Source: Bdellovibrio sp. (lineage in GTDB: Bacteria > Bdellovibrionota > Bdellovibrionia > Bdellovibrionales > Bdellovibrionaceae). Taken from it: DNA of 13,213 bases. Numbering within the stretch: the first letter of the stretch is position 1; each line of letters opens with the position of its first letter. The DNA lies in NCBI GenBank assembly GCA_019104905.1, contig JAHRXB010000035.1:1-13213 (forward strand). Reading direction: 5' to 3'. The notes under the pieces are model-generated. The model ran no database searches. It saw only the letters and a list, made by a program, of their open reading frames with translations, and had not been told where the DNA came from. This document shows, in pieces, positions 1 through 7,888 of this stretch. Both the position numbers and the translations under genes were made by a program.

Positions 1-236
1 CTAGTGACTGGAGTATTCTGGACAGCACTCGCAATCCCTGGAATATAGACAACGCCTGGAAATCTCTCTGGCCCAACATGAACAACACAGAAAATACCGC
101 CGCGCAGTTTGGAGATTTCGTCGGCAATGGCTTTAAACTCCGCGCCGGTGGAGGCTCCCACCCTAATATCTCCGGCGGCACGTACATCTACTGGGCCTTT
201 GCAGAGGTTCCGTTTAAGTACTCCAACGCTCGCTAA
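1..236 (+). CDS. C-terminal end of a phage virion/tail-type protein (partial)
   Basis: An open frame enters from the left edge (first complete codon at 3) and stops at TAA 234-236, giving 77 residues. The tail reads GGTYIYWAFAEVPFKYSNAR, preceded by FVGNGFKLRAGGG and by SILDSTRNPWN. A 'GTYIYxAFAExPFKYxxAR' ending behind an 'LSNGFKLR'-like strand is characteristic, from family knowledge, of lectin-like C-terminal domains (DUF7483-type) on phage tail, fibre or virion proteins. No signal peptide can be assessed because the N-terminus lies outside the window. It suggests that a prophage or phage remnant lies to the left. The gene after it looks like ordinary host cargo, so this may be the prophage boundary or a single captured gene. 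No clear terminator follows, only a 7-bp inverted repeat (239-245 with 277-283). Confidence 0.7.
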   Translation, partial: SDWSILDSTRNPWNIDNAWKSLWPNMNNTENTAAQFGDFVGNGFKLRAGGGSHPNISGGTYIYWAFAEVPFKYSNAR

Positions 237-305
237 CCCCGGAAAATCCACGTTTTGCCAACCCTTGTCGATTAAATTTCCGGCAGAATCGCTGAAATTA
301 CTTAG

Positions 306-342
306 CCTCCGTCACGGTTTGTGGTACTCAACGCCACGGAGG
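306..342 (+). promoter_or_regulatory. Inverted repeat pairing with the ribosome-binding site of the 350-784 gene
   Basis: CCTCCGT (306-312) is the exact reverse complement of ACGGAGG (336-342). The right arm contains the GGAGG Shine-Dalgarno sequence (338-342), 7 bases before the ATG at 350. In a transcript that includes both arms, the 7-bp stem with a 23-nt loop would occlude the site. Whether transcription starts upstream of 306 is not visible; I found no convincing -35/-10 pair here. Confidence 0.4.
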
Positions 343-349
343 AACTTCC

Positions 350-784
350 ATGAAATCAGTTATTCTTTTTGCAGCAACTCTTTTATTAGGCACCAGTGTC
401 TGGGCCGCAGACATCACACCAAGCACCCTTGTCGGACGCTACAATATCGAAGCGAAGGCACTCAACAAGTCGGCAAAATTTCGCCTGGTCGTGATCGACG
501 CTAAACAATTTGAGATTCAACGCCTTTATGACGACCACGCCGGCAAAGTTTGTAACGGCACTTACCAACTCAAAGAAGAAAGCAACTGGGGCGAAGGCGG
601 TTTTGGAACAAACAGAATCTTCAAAGGACTTTTTTCTTGTCCTGACGATCGCAGCAAAACGGCTGACTTCGATATCAACTTCAAGACTCTCACAACCCGT
701 GATCTTGAAAAGGGTGCCTATGTTGAAGTCACCAGTTCTTTGGCTTCAGGTATGACCTTGAATGCAAAAATGAAGAAAGAGTAG
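350..784 (+). CDS. Small exported two-cysteine protein of unknown function
   Basis: 144 residues. The ATG at 350 follows GGAGG with a 7-base gap, so this start is well supported. Residues 1-19 form a signal peptide (Lys2, hydrophobic core, VWA before the predicted cut at 19/20), so the mature product is about 125 residues in the periplasm, envelope or outside the cell. Only two cysteines remain, Cys68 in VCNGTYQL and Cys97 in FSCPDDR, which fits a single disulfide. The mature part alternates short polar and hydrophobic stretches (GRYNIEA, FRLVVID, FEIQRLY, VEVTSSLA), suggesting a small beta-barrel or beta-sandwich. A lipocalin-like fold is conceivable but no family motif is definite. It stands alone: phage-like gene end upstream, a hairpin and about 500 gene-free bases downstream. 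I do not recognise the family. Confidence 0.85.
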   Translation: MKSVILFAATLLLGTSVWAADITPSTLVGRYNIEAKALNKSAKFRLVVIDAKQFEIQRLYDDHAGKVCNGTYQLKEESNWGEGGFGTNRIFKGLFSCPDDRSKTADFDINFKTLTTRDLEKGAYVEVTSSLASGMTLNAKMKKE

Positions 785-797
785 TTCACGCTTTTTG

Positions 798-818
798 GGG
801 GAGAGTCATGCTCTCCCC
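798..818 (+). terminator. Hairpin just after the 350-784 gene, possible terminator
   Basis: GGGGAGAG (798-805) pairs exactly with CTCTCCCC (811-818) around a 5-base loop TCATG, starting 13 bases after the stop codon. Position, GC content and short loop suit a transcript end. The downstream bases AATCCTTCC give only a poor U-tract, so it is either a weak intrinsic terminator or a 3' stabilising hairpin. A second small stem, TGAGA/TCTCA (842-846 with 852-856), follows and repeats the GAGAGTCAT sequence of the first. Confidence 0.45.
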
Positions 819-938
819 AATCCTTCCATACTTCATCGGTATGAGAGTCATTCTCACACAGCTCAAATCTGAGAAACATAAAAACAACCATTTTTTACAG
901 GCTACCTAGGTTGGAAAATCACCTGAGAAATTCGTGCG

Positions 939-959
939 CCGTACGGTCCCACCGTATGG
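939..959. repeat. 9-bp hairpin in the gene-free region
   Basis: CCGTACGGT (939-947) pairs with ACCGTATGG (951-959) around a CCC loop, with one G-U pair. No T-run follows on either strand, so it is not an intrinsic terminator. It could be part of a structured leader or a protein-binding palindrome. Confidence 0.5.
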
Positions 960-1112
960 GCCTCTATAGAAGATCCATTTCAACACCGAAATTCTGCTTC
1001 CGTTGCCTCCGATCCTCGGCCCTACACTCCGGATATTCCGTAAAGGTTACAGCATCTTAAAAGGATGGGACTGTTTACTGAATTTTTACCTACGCCCCCC
1101 GTGTCCCCACTC

Positions 1113-1149
1113 TGGGAGCAAAAATCTGTCAAAAATCTAGTCGCTCCCA
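1113..1149. repeat. 7-bp inverted repeat enclosing a tandem 9-base direct repeat
   Basis: TGGGAGC (1113-1119) is the reverse complement of GCTCCCA (1143-1149). Between the arms CAAAAATCT occurs twice (1119-1127 and 1130-1138), 11 bases apart, which is about one helical turn. This resembles an operator, lying some 160 bases upstream of the operon's first start codon. The regulator is unknown. Confidence 0.35.
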
Positions 1150-1310
1150 TCTAGGCTCAATGGGTGATGTAAAAAAAACAACCAAGAAATCCCTCTTTTA
1201 AATTTCTAAAAAATAATCTACAAAGCACTCACTTTAATAAATCAAGCCGGTGGGATGAAAAACAGAACGTCAGCGACCATGCCCTTTGGCTTCAAAATTT
1301 GGAGAGAAAA

Positions 1311-1847
1311 ATGAACTTGAAATTCCTTAGCACCGCTTTAGCGGTGGTATTGTTGTCTACTATTGTCAATGCGGATGAATTCGACGGTGGAAGCCCTGAA
1401 TACGATCCTCGCCCGAATCCACACTACAGTGAATCTGAAATCCAAAGAAAAATTGAAAACGAGATGGCGGTCGCTTGTCGTGGAAATCTTTGTTCCATCG
1501 TAGGTACGGATAGCACTGGTGAAGGCTGGACTGTCAGCTTCCAAGTGGGCTACGGCAACACTCCCAACGGAACCGGCAATAACTTCTACATCGGCACTGA
1601 TGGTAAAAATCACGGCGCAAACGGAAGTGACTACTATGCGGGTATCACTGTGACTTACAAGACTTACACTTGCCAATCCACTCTTCGTGTTACTCCCTCC
1701 GTCTATCGCTTCGTGAACACCTACATGTACAACATGGTGAACTCCGACGGTTCTACAAAGCGTAACTTCTCCCCGGCGGATCAAACGGTCATCTTGTTCT
1801 ACACCACCATGTTGAACAAAGTTGATAACTGTAAAGCAAATAACTAA
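1311..1847 (+). CDS. Exported four-cysteine protein, first gene of the operon
   Basis: 178 residues from the ATG at 1311. GGAG at 1301-1304 sits 6 bases before it, so the longer in-frame TTG start at 1299 is rejected: it would place the Shine-Dalgarno sequence inside the coding region. Residues 1-21 are a signal peptide (Lys4, hydrophobic core, VNA at the cut). The mature protein starts acidic (DEFDGGSPEYDP) and has Cys56 and Cys61 in ACRGNLC, Cys121 and Cys174; four cysteines suggest two disulfides. The middle (about 65-115) is rich in Gly, Asn, Tyr and Thr, typical of an exposed beta-structured extracellular protein. It is the first of eight closely spaced genes, with 21 bases to the next. 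I do not recognise the family. Confidence 0.88.
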   Translation: MNLKFLSTALAVVLLSTIVNADEFDGGSPEYDPRPNPHYSESEIQRKIENEMAVACRGNLCSIVGTDSTGEGWTVSFQVGYGNTPNGTGNNFYIGTDGKNHGANGSDYYAGITVTYKTYTCQSTLRVTPSVYRFVNTYMYNMVNSDGSTKRNFSPADQTVILFYTTMLNKVDNCKANN

Positions 1848-1868
1848 GCGAAAGATTCTCGAGGACTC

Positions 1869-4562
1869 ATGAAGACACTGGTTTTGATTCTAACAATGAT
1901 GACACTCTCTGCGACAGGAACTTCCTGGGCGCAGGTGCCTGCTCATCAAACCAGTCTCTTGAGTCCTTTGCATTTCACCAACAGAGCCCAATGTGCTTTG
2001 GATTCTGAAAAGCCAACCTCGTCGATCTTTGTCATGATTGACGGCTACAACGCGGGGAAAACCGCCAATTCCATCGCCAAACTTCGCGGTTTGAATACCG
2101 AAGAATACTCCAACAAGGCCATGAAAGAGTTCCGTCTCTCCGTCGCCTACATGACTTTGAATGTAATGAATAAGTTGGTTCGCGGCCATCTCCCCCTGTT
2201 GCCAGCCAATCTGAAAACAGCGGATCTGCCTAAATACCTCAGCGCTTCTAATAACTGCGAAACAAAAAACAACAACTGCGCAGATGTCAGCAACTATATT
2301 GCACAGATCTGGAGTCGTGCCGGCCAACGCTCTGAAATTCTGAATTTTGACCGCTTCACTCAAAATAACTTCCCCTTGCATGCCTCCAAAGATCGCCTGG
2401 GCTGCTACTACATTAAAAAATTCTCGCCACTTCAAGGGCAGCTTCACAATGCCGAAGTCACTCAAGCTAATTTGCAAGATGTGGCCGTCGCCTACCTCAA
2501 TGAAAAAGACTATTTGACCGGCTGTTTTGATGCCGATGACAAACTCAACAATCGATTTGTGACTTTGCAAATCGACTGGGAAACCAATCAAAGTACTCTG
2601 AATCAACAAGGCTTTGACTTCTGGAACAGCGTCAAAATTTACCTTTCATGGGCATGGCGCAATACCAACGAGTTAGAGATTATGAGTCCTTCCTTCGGGC
2701 GGATCTTTAAGTCGATCGCCCTGGAAGAATCGATCTTGTTGGTTCCCAATGGCTGCAAAAGCATGACAAAACCGTCTTGCGACAGCCAGTATCTATCCTC
2801 GAACAGCATTCGCGAGCTCGCCAAAGTCACTGGCGCTCAAAACAGCGAACTGTTCGACACAGTTCCCGTTGGAACCGATGCCGAACTTCTGGAAAAGGGA
2901 GTTCGCGGCGTCAATAATGACTTCCTGGGAACACAATCTTTTGACAGTGCCCAAGAGTGGTTGTCTAACTTCCGCAAAAATGTCGTTCAATCCCGCGGAT
3001 TGATGAAAACCAAATATCAAAATGCCATCACACACCTGAATATCCTCCAAGATCAAATCGGCACCGCCGGCCTTGGCAAGACTGTCATGACTGAACTCAC
3101 CGCCCATCGCTCTTCTGAAAACATGATGAATGAGCTTTATTATATGTGCACCGAAATCCGTCTGGCTGCGGATGACACCTTGGATTTCTTAAAGTCTGAT
3201 ATCGAAAGAATCTCTCAGTTAAAAAACATGACTCAGATGCAGTATTCAGAAAAACGCTCTTTGAACGATCATGTCGAATTTTTCAAAGCCGTTTCTTCTC
3301 AAGTTCTTCCTTACTGCAACGATCTTGAAAAACAAAATTTCTGGAATAAATCAGGATACACTGTCAACAAGTCTGGCTTCGCTCCTTGGGCCAAAGAAAT
3401 GCTGCAATTGAAGGATGATGAAGCCTCCAAGTTCACTCCCTCGGCGGGCAATCAAACGCCGATGTTGTCCTGGAAAAATGCGAATGGAACTCCTGGACAA
3501 GTGATCTGCTATAATTCCGTAGACTGCACTCGCTTGATGGTGAAGAGCATGGTGGATCTCTATGCCGTCTCCACTTATGCCGACGCTCTCATTCCCTTGG
3601 CGGGAAAAACCTCTGATCCCAATCTGTTTAATCCCTATTCAGAGCTAGCCACCTGCAAAATGTATGATCCCTGGTTCCAAACACAGCGTATGAACAAGGT
3701 GTTCTATACCGATCTGGCCAATACCGCCCTGTTTGGCTGGAATATCCTGCCCATCTATATCGACGTTAATTTTTCCGCACCCAAAGTCACATCTTTCAAG
3801 CAGCTTATGCAAGATGGCGTTATCAAGTACGATCCTCGCCTTGAAAAATCAAAAGTCGAGCGTTCGATCGTTGCCGATTTCGGCCCGCTTCTGGGGGCCC
3901 CTTGTGCGATCGCTCTGAACAACAACGGTCTTAAAAATTATAATTTCTATTCTTTCACCGGCGTGACTATGAACTATTGCGACGGGAAACAGGCGAACGA
4001 AGTTATCTCCAACAACCCCAGCGACTTTGCCAATGGTGCCAAAACCTCGCGCTCTTTCTGCGCCGGTTGTACTTTGAACTTTACTGCCATGGCGTCAGCG
4101 TCTTCCGCCGCAACCTTAGGGGCCTTCAATCCTGCGAAGTTCGTTGTCTACATGTTCCGAACTTTTAATAAGTACTTTAGTGCTAAAAAAGATACCGTAA
4201 ACATTCCCAAGTCCTGGGACGTCAACGCCGCTTACGCCGCTGAAGTTTACAAAAAATACGGCCAAATCCCTTCATATTGTGTTGATCAACTGGGGCAGGG
4301 TTTGAAGTGTTTTAAAGATATCTGTGCCAGCAAAGCCGCCGCTTATTTCGAAAAAAGCTACAACACCAAAGTTCATAGCGTCTATATGCGCGAAGATGAA
4401 AACATGATCAACTCCACTCAGAAAGAGGCTTGGATCAAATCGGATCTCTGTCAGGGTGAAACTATTGTCAGATTCTCTTGCGACGAAAGAAAGCTTGAAA
4501 ACTTTAAAGTCTACTCCATCAACGGCTTCCATAAGTCTTGTAGAAATGCGATTGGGAAATAA
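1869..4562 (+). CDS. Large exported cysteine-rich protein of unknown function
   Basis: 897 residues, the largest product in the window. A signal peptide spans residues 1-21 (MKTLVLILTMM..., cut after SWA). No further membrane segment is apparent, so it should be soluble in the periplasm, on the surface or secreted. The mature chain has 22 cysteines, many in close pairs: NNCETKNNNC, CKSMTKPSC, CYNSVDC, FCAGC, KCFKDIC and single ones near the C-terminus. This even number is consistent with extensive disulfide bonding. The middle third (about 370-490) is more helical and charged; the rest is mixed, with aromatic-rich stretches such as DFWNSVKIYLSWAW. I see no protease, nuclease or adhesin motif. 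Its stop is one base from the next start, implying translational coupling. As the biggest member of an all-exported operon it may be a scaffold or tip-like component; that is inference only. Confidence 0.88.
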   Translation: MKTLVLILTMMTLSATGTSWAQVPAHQTSLLSPLHFTNRAQCALDSEKPTSSIFVMIDGYNAGKTANSIAKLRGLNTEEYSNKAMKEFRLSVAYMTLNVMNKLVRGHLPLLPANLKTADLPKYLSASNNCETKNNNCADVSNYIAQIWSRAGQRSEILNFDRFTQNNFPLHASKDRLGCYYIKKFSPLQGQLHNAEVTQANLQDVAVAYLNEKDYLTGCFDADDKLNNRFVTLQIDWETNQSTLNQQGFDFWNSVKIYLSWAWRNTNELEIMSPSFGRIFKSIALEESILLVPNGCKSMTKPSCDSQYLSSNSIRELAKVTGAQNSELFDTVPVGTDAELLEKGVRGVNNDFLGTQSFDSAQEWLSNFRKNVVQSRGLMKTKYQNAITHLNILQDQIGTAGLGKTVMTELTAHRSSENMMNELYYMCTEIRLAADDTLDFLKSDIERISQLKNMTQMQYSEKRSLNDHVEFFKAVSSQVLPYCNDLEKQNFWNKSGYTVNKSGFAPWAKEMLQLKDDEASKFTPSAGNQTPMLSWKNANGTPGQVICYNSVDCTRLMVKSMVDLYAVSTYADALIPLAGKTSDPNLFNPYSELATCKMYDPWFQTQRMNKVFYTDLANTALFGWNILPIYIDVNFSAPKVTSFKQLMQDGVIKYDPRLEKSKVERSIVADFGPLLGAPCAIALNNNGLKNYNFYSFTGVTMNYCDGKQANEVISNNPSDFANGAKTSRSFCAGCTLNFTAMASASSAATLGAFNPAKFVVYMFRTFNKYFSAKKDTVNIPKSWDVNAAYAAEVYKKYGQIPSYCVDQLGQGLKCFKDICASKAAAYFEKSYNTKVHSVYMREDENMINSTQKEAWIKSDLCQGETIVRFSCDERKLENFKVYSINGFHKSCRNAIGK

Positions 4563-4563
4563 G

Positions 4564-5148
4564 ATGCTGCATAAACTTCTGATCTCTTTTTTCAGCTTCA
4601 TCACGATCCAAACCGCCCACGCTTGGACTGTAAATTCTCAAATCGCCATCGGTCCCAAAGGAGAGTTTCAAGACGCAGTGACTTTGTCCTGTCGTCCTGA
4701 TGAAACTCTTTGCCAGCAGGTTTGTCAGACCAAAGATTCTTGCTGGAAAGAACAGGAGCTGTGCTTTAACTGTTTGGGCACGGCCAATCCCATTTTGCGC
4801 ACGGTCTTTACCGAGATCAATCGCCTTTATCGCAACTCGAAACAAATCGTTCCGACGGCAGAAATTGGAAAAGTCTTTCAAAAGGAACATATCTTCATTT
4901 CCGCTCGCAGTATCTACAACTTCTACTCAGCAGTGGATAACGCCGACGTTTTGGCTCGTTTTCAAAGTCTTTGCCCCACATCCAGCGCGCAGCCCTTAGT
5001 GGTTCTGGGCAAAAACTTAAATAACGAACCGGTACAGATTAAATACATTATTTGCGAAGGGATCGGACAGTATAACCAGGGCATGTATGTTCTGGAGTAC
5101 AGTCCCCAGACGCAAGTTGGAATTACGAATTTAACAACAAAACCTTAA
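4564..5148 (+). CDS. Exported protein with an N-terminal six-cysteine cluster
   Basis: 194 residues from the ATG at 4564, which directly follows the preceding stop (4560-4562). An in-frame ATG at 4546, overlapping the upstream gene, would add six residues and cannot be excluded. The signal peptide is residues 1-20 (cut after AHA). The mature protein opens with a dense cluster: Cys43, 50, 54, 60, 67 and 70, spaced C-x6-C-x3-C-x5-C-x6-C-x2-C. Two more cysteines follow (SLCPT, IICEG). The pattern suits a small disulfide knot or, less likely for an exported protein, a metal site. The rest is mixed helix and strand (TEINRLYRNSKQIV, EPVQIKYIICEGIG). Family not recognised. It is third in the operon, immediately before the gene with high-expression codons. 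Confidence 0.85.
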   Translation: MLHKLLISFFSFITIQTAHAWTVNSQIAIGPKGEFQDAVTLSCRPDETLCQQVCQTKDSCWKEQELCFNCLGTANPILRTVFTEINRLYRNSKQIVPTAEIGKVFQKEHIFISARSIYNFYSAVDNADVLARFQSLCPTSSAQPLVVLGKNLNNEPVQIKYIICEGIGQYNQGMYVLEYSPQTQVGITNLTTKP

Positions 5149-5164
5149 ACGAACGTTAGATCAA

Positions 5165-5170
5165 AAGGAG
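5165..5170 (+). promoter_or_regulatory. Strong ribosome-binding site of the 5177-6262 gene
   Basis: AAGGAG lies 6 bases before the ATG at 5177, in a 28-base gap. It is the strongest Shine-Dalgarno sequence inside the operon; the starts at 4564, 7889 and 8644 have weak sites. This matches the codon evidence that this gene is the most heavily translated one. Confidence 0.7.
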
Positions 5171-5176
5171 AACACA

Positions 5177-6262
5177 ATGACTAACATCATGAAACTTGCA
5201 GCAGCCGCAATGCTTTTCATCGCTGCTCAAAATGCAAACGCGATTTCTTTGCGTTTCAAATTCAAAACATTCAGCTCTGGACCAGACATCTATGCATGTA
5301 ATGCTGGTTTGAGACACCAGGCTACGACTCATCAGGCTTGCTACTTCCAGGATACACAGATTGCTTGTACTCCTGGAACTGGCGCTAAGGATTGCTCTAG
5401 CGGCGTGTGCCACACTCGTTGTATCTGTACTAACAACAACGGTGGTGAGTATCTTATGGACTACATGAAGGGTTCATACAACACTTGGAATCCTGCTGTT
5501 CAAACTCAAAATTCTTACACTCCCGCTGGTTGGAGCAACTCTTGGTCTGCAACAACAAAACAAGCTGGTGCAGCTAACTACGAAACATTGGTTGGTCACA
5601 CTGATGCTTTTGCAACTCGTATCAAAGAACTTAGCTTTAACTTGGGTTCTGAGCTTTACGGTGCAGAGTACTTCGTGGATATCTGCTATCGTGGCCCTCA
5701 AATTGAGTACTTCGCTGACGGCGTAAATGCTCGTTTCAGTTTGTTGGCTCAGGCTTCTGCGACAGATTTCATCGCTAACGCGGTAAATCCTGGCGACAAC
5801 CACCCTGACAGCAACGGTTACAACAACGGCCAAGGCGGATTGTCTATGAATCCTGCGACAGGTCCTAAGTACACTTCTCTTGCTGGTTTGACTGTTCAAG
5901 CTTTCACAGTTTGCGATCTTCAAGGTCTTGGAACTTATGATTTCGCACACAACGGTTCAACTGCAGGCGTAGGTAACTACAACACATTGTTGAATGAGGC
6001 TTCTTTCTCTAACTGGAACAATCCTTCTGAAGGTGGCGGCGACTACTTCTACGCTTCCAATGCTCCTCTTATTGGATCTGCTGCGAACTTGATTGATACA
6101 ACAATCTCTACAAACACTAAAACTCCACGTTTCTGCCGTATCCGTTACGTTTTCAAAGAAACTAACGGAGCTGCTGGTTCTTCTGCTCTTAAGAACTTGA
6201 GACAGTGGCAACGTCACGGTGCGGAGATGTGTACATACACTAAAATCGAAGAAGCTCTTTAA
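5177..6262 (+). CDS. Exported cysteine-rich protein, probably the abundant subunit (paralogue of 7889-8635)
   Basis: 361 residues. The start is fixed by AAGGAG 6 bases upstream. Residues 1-22 form a signal peptide (cut after ANA). The mature protein has 11 cysteines: Cys41 in IYACN, then an inserted cluster at 55, 64, 73, 78, 82 and 84, then single ones in VDICYRGP, FTVCDL, PRFCRI (320) and EMCTY. Four of these, with their surroundings, recur in the 248-aa protein at 7889-8635: IYACN/LYVCN, ICYRGP/VCYLGP, VCDL/ACDL, PRFCRIRYVFKE/PRFCEITYEFKE. The two are therefore paralogues with a shared beta-rich core. Codon use differs from the neighbours: Arg is always CGT or AGA, never CGC, and Ala, Gly and Thr favour GCT, GGT and ACT. 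This is the usual signature of a highly expressed gene. Together with the strong ribosome-binding site, it suggests a major structural or surface subunit. No named family is recognised. Confidence 0.9.
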   Translation: MTNIMKLAAAAMLFIAAQNANAISLRFKFKTFSSGPDIYACNAGLRHQATTHQACYFQDTQIACTPGTGAKDCSSGVCHTRCICTNNNGGEYLMDYMKGSYNTWNPAVQTQNSYTPAGWSNSWSATTKQAGAANYETLVGHTDAFATRIKELSFNLGSELYGAEYFVDICYRGPQIEYFADGVNARFSLLAQASATDFIANAVNPGDNHPDSNGYNNGQGGLSMNPATGPKYTSLAGLTVQAFTVCDLQGLGTYDFAHNGSTAGVGNYNTLLNEASFSNWNNPSEGGGDYFYASNAPLIGSAANLIDTTISTNTKTPRFCRIRYVFKETNGAAGSSALKNLRQWQRHGAEMCTYTKIEEAL

Positions 6263-6308
6263 TTTAGACTCGATTTTCGCGACCTAATGGATCTCCCGAA
6301 AGGAAGAA

Positions 6309-7886
6309 ATGATTATGAAAACAAATAAAATAACACTCCTCTTCCTTTTGGGCGGATTGCTAATGACGGCGGGCGAAGTTTTCGCCTGCCGCGCTTCCCG
6401 CGACATGAAACACAGCTTTGCTTTAAATTTCGATGAGGCTCCTGCCGTTCGGGTTTATGGCGACGGAGTCGGTTCGACTCTCCTTCCTCAAACTATAGAC
6501 AAGTGTACTGAGAGCGCCGGTAAATTTTTAATGCTCAGTAAGGGTGTTTTTATGCCCGGTCTGGTTTCAGACGTGGCGGATATTTCTCTTGATGGTGAGA
6601 TTCCCAACGACAAAGTCTGTCGCATCGAGAACCCTATTTTCTCGAAGCCGTTGGATCACAATCAAAAGAAATCTCTGGTAAAAAGACAACATCAGTTCCT
6701 TAAAGAATGCACCTTCATCACGGTCGCCGAAATGAGTGGCCGTCCATTGCGCTACAATGCCTTCCAACCTTTCTGCAAGGTCACCAATATGGGAGCCAGC
6801 ATGGTGCAAATGGAAGGTGACTACTGCTTCCTGCAAATCAACCCCAGTTACAACCTGGCGATCTCCATGGGGCTTAAATCCCAATGCGCCAACCTGGAAA
6901 AAATGCGCGAACTGGGACTTGAATTCGGAGACATCGAAGCGTCTTTGAACTCTTATGTTACGGGCGACGATACGGGTATGAGCACGGAAGTCGATCCTAT
7001 TGGATCTTCACGCTATCGCTTTACTCTTCAGGCACCGAAAAACTTCATCCCTTTGAGTGACGACTTGGGTATGGAGGCTCCTCGCTTCCCGGCGACGTAT
7101 GAGGCTGAAATGAATATCGGTGAACTGCGCTTCCGTCCTTCAGGATCTGAACGCGTGGATTTGGATATGTATCTGTCCGTCGACAATATGAATGCACCCT
7201 TCTGCAAAGAGGGCCTTTGCGCAGGAGCATCGACCTACAACATCCCTGTTGCCGCTGAAATCGAGATCTATCGAATCGACGCCTCCGGCAAGAAAAGTTT
7301 TGTCGATGGTTGGACAACGGGCGGCATCGCCCAAGGAAACTGGAAAGGACTTTTGCGTCTTCCTCAACATACTATTGACGGAGAAGGTTTCAAGGCTGGT
7401 GACAACTACAAGGTCATCGTCACCATGTATGATCCCTTCGAGGACTTCTATATCTTCTTGTCCCAGGCTGAACAATTTTTGATTGATCTTAAGGGCGCCA
7501 ACGGAGTCGCTGGTTTGGATTCCATTCCTTCCCTGCAAGCTCTCACAAATTTGACCGGACTTCCCAGCTTGATGGGTCTTCCTGATATTTCCTCCGGTGA
7601 CATCAATAGCGACCTTGAAATGTCTTTAAGCTATTTCAAAAAGCTGGGTGCCACCCGCTTGTGGCCAACCTACTATTCGAAAATCTGCGACCCCAGTCAT
7701 GGTTCCTGTCTTGTGCCGGGAAAACAAAAGTTCTGGAATCGTTTTACGGCCAACTTCCAAATCGGCGGGATGAGCAGCGCGGGAATTTACGATCTTAAAA
7801 AAATTCATGTCGTTAAAGAATCCCCTATGGGAATTATTATGGATCGCCAGGTTCCCACTCTTCCTAGATATTCCTGTGAGCCTTAG
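6309..7886 (+). CDS. Exported 12-cysteine beta-rich protein of unknown function
   Basis: 525 residues from the ATG at 6309; an in-frame ATG at 6315 is equally possible, since AGGA (6301-6304) lies 4 or 10 bases upstream. The signal peptide is residues 1-26 (hydrophobic LLFLLGGLLM, ending VFA), putting a cysteine first in the mature chain. The sequence before it (VFAC) is a poor lipobox, so ordinary signal peptidase I cleavage seems likelier. Twelve mature cysteines are spread in local pairs such as FCKEGLC and CDPSHGSC. From about residue 225 strands like RYRFTLQAP, AAEIEIYRID and NYKVIVTMYDP suggest beta-sandwich domains. Residues around 399-430 are a Leu/Pro-rich segment with near-repeats (LPSL, GLP). 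It sits between the two paralogous subunits, 46 bases after one and 2 bases before the other. It may be a partner that contacts both; function is unknown. Confidence 0.87.
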   Translation: MIMKTNKITLLFLLGGLLMTAGEVFACRASRDMKHSFALNFDEAPAVRVYGDGVGSTLLPQTIDKCTESAGKFLMLSKGVFMPGLVSDVADISLDGEIPNDKVCRIENPIFSKPLDHNQKKSLVKRQHQFLKECTFITVAEMSGRPLRYNAFQPFCKVTNMGASMVQMEGDYCFLQINPSYNLAISMGLKSQCANLEKMRELGLEFGDIEASLNSYVTGDDTGMSTEVDPIGSSRYRFTLQAPKNFIPLSDDLGMEAPRFPATYEAEMNIGELRFRPSGSERVDLDMYLSVDNMNAPFCKEGLCAGASTYNIPVAAEIEIYRIDASGKKSFVDGWTTGGIAQGNWKGLLRLPQHTIDGEGFKAGDNYKVIVTMYDPFEDFYIFLSQAEQFLIDLKGANGVAGLDSIPSLQALTNLTGLPSLMGLPDISSGDINSDLEMSLSYFKKLGATRLWPTYYSKICDPSHGSCLVPGKQKFWNRFTANFQIGGMSSAGIYDLKKIHVVKESPMGIIMDRQVPTLPRYSCEP

Positions 7887-7888
7887 CC

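Larger units (their letters stand above)
819..1298. other. Gene-free stretch of about 480 bases with several inverted repeats
   Basis: No convincing reading frame exists on either strand between the hairpin at 798-818 and the ribosome-binding site at 1301. The stretch holds a perfectly closing hairpin at 939-959, a 7-bp inverted repeat at 1113-1149 enclosing two copies of CAAAAATCT, and an A/T-rich tract from about 1170 to 1252. That tract probably carries the promoter of the eight-gene operon starting at 1311. I could not single out a -35/-10 pair with good spacing. An untranslated leader or a small RNA in this stretch is possible but not demonstrated. Confidence 0.5.

Noticed and set aside
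109..504. 131-residue plus-strand frame overlapping both the phage-type end and the 350-784 gene
   Set aside because: It overlaps two better supported frames, has no Shine-Dalgarno sequence and its protein has no sensible pattern.
960..1080. Cyclic-di-GMP (GEMM) riboswitch in the long gene-free stretch
   Set aside because: Considered because such RNAs are prominent in Bdellovibrio, but the conserved GEMM core elements are absent.
6309..6392. Lipoprotein signal in the 525-aa protein (cysteine directly after the signal peptide)
   Set aside because: The sequence VFAC has Phe where the lipobox needs a small residue, while VFA suits signal peptidase I; kept as an ordinary exported protein.
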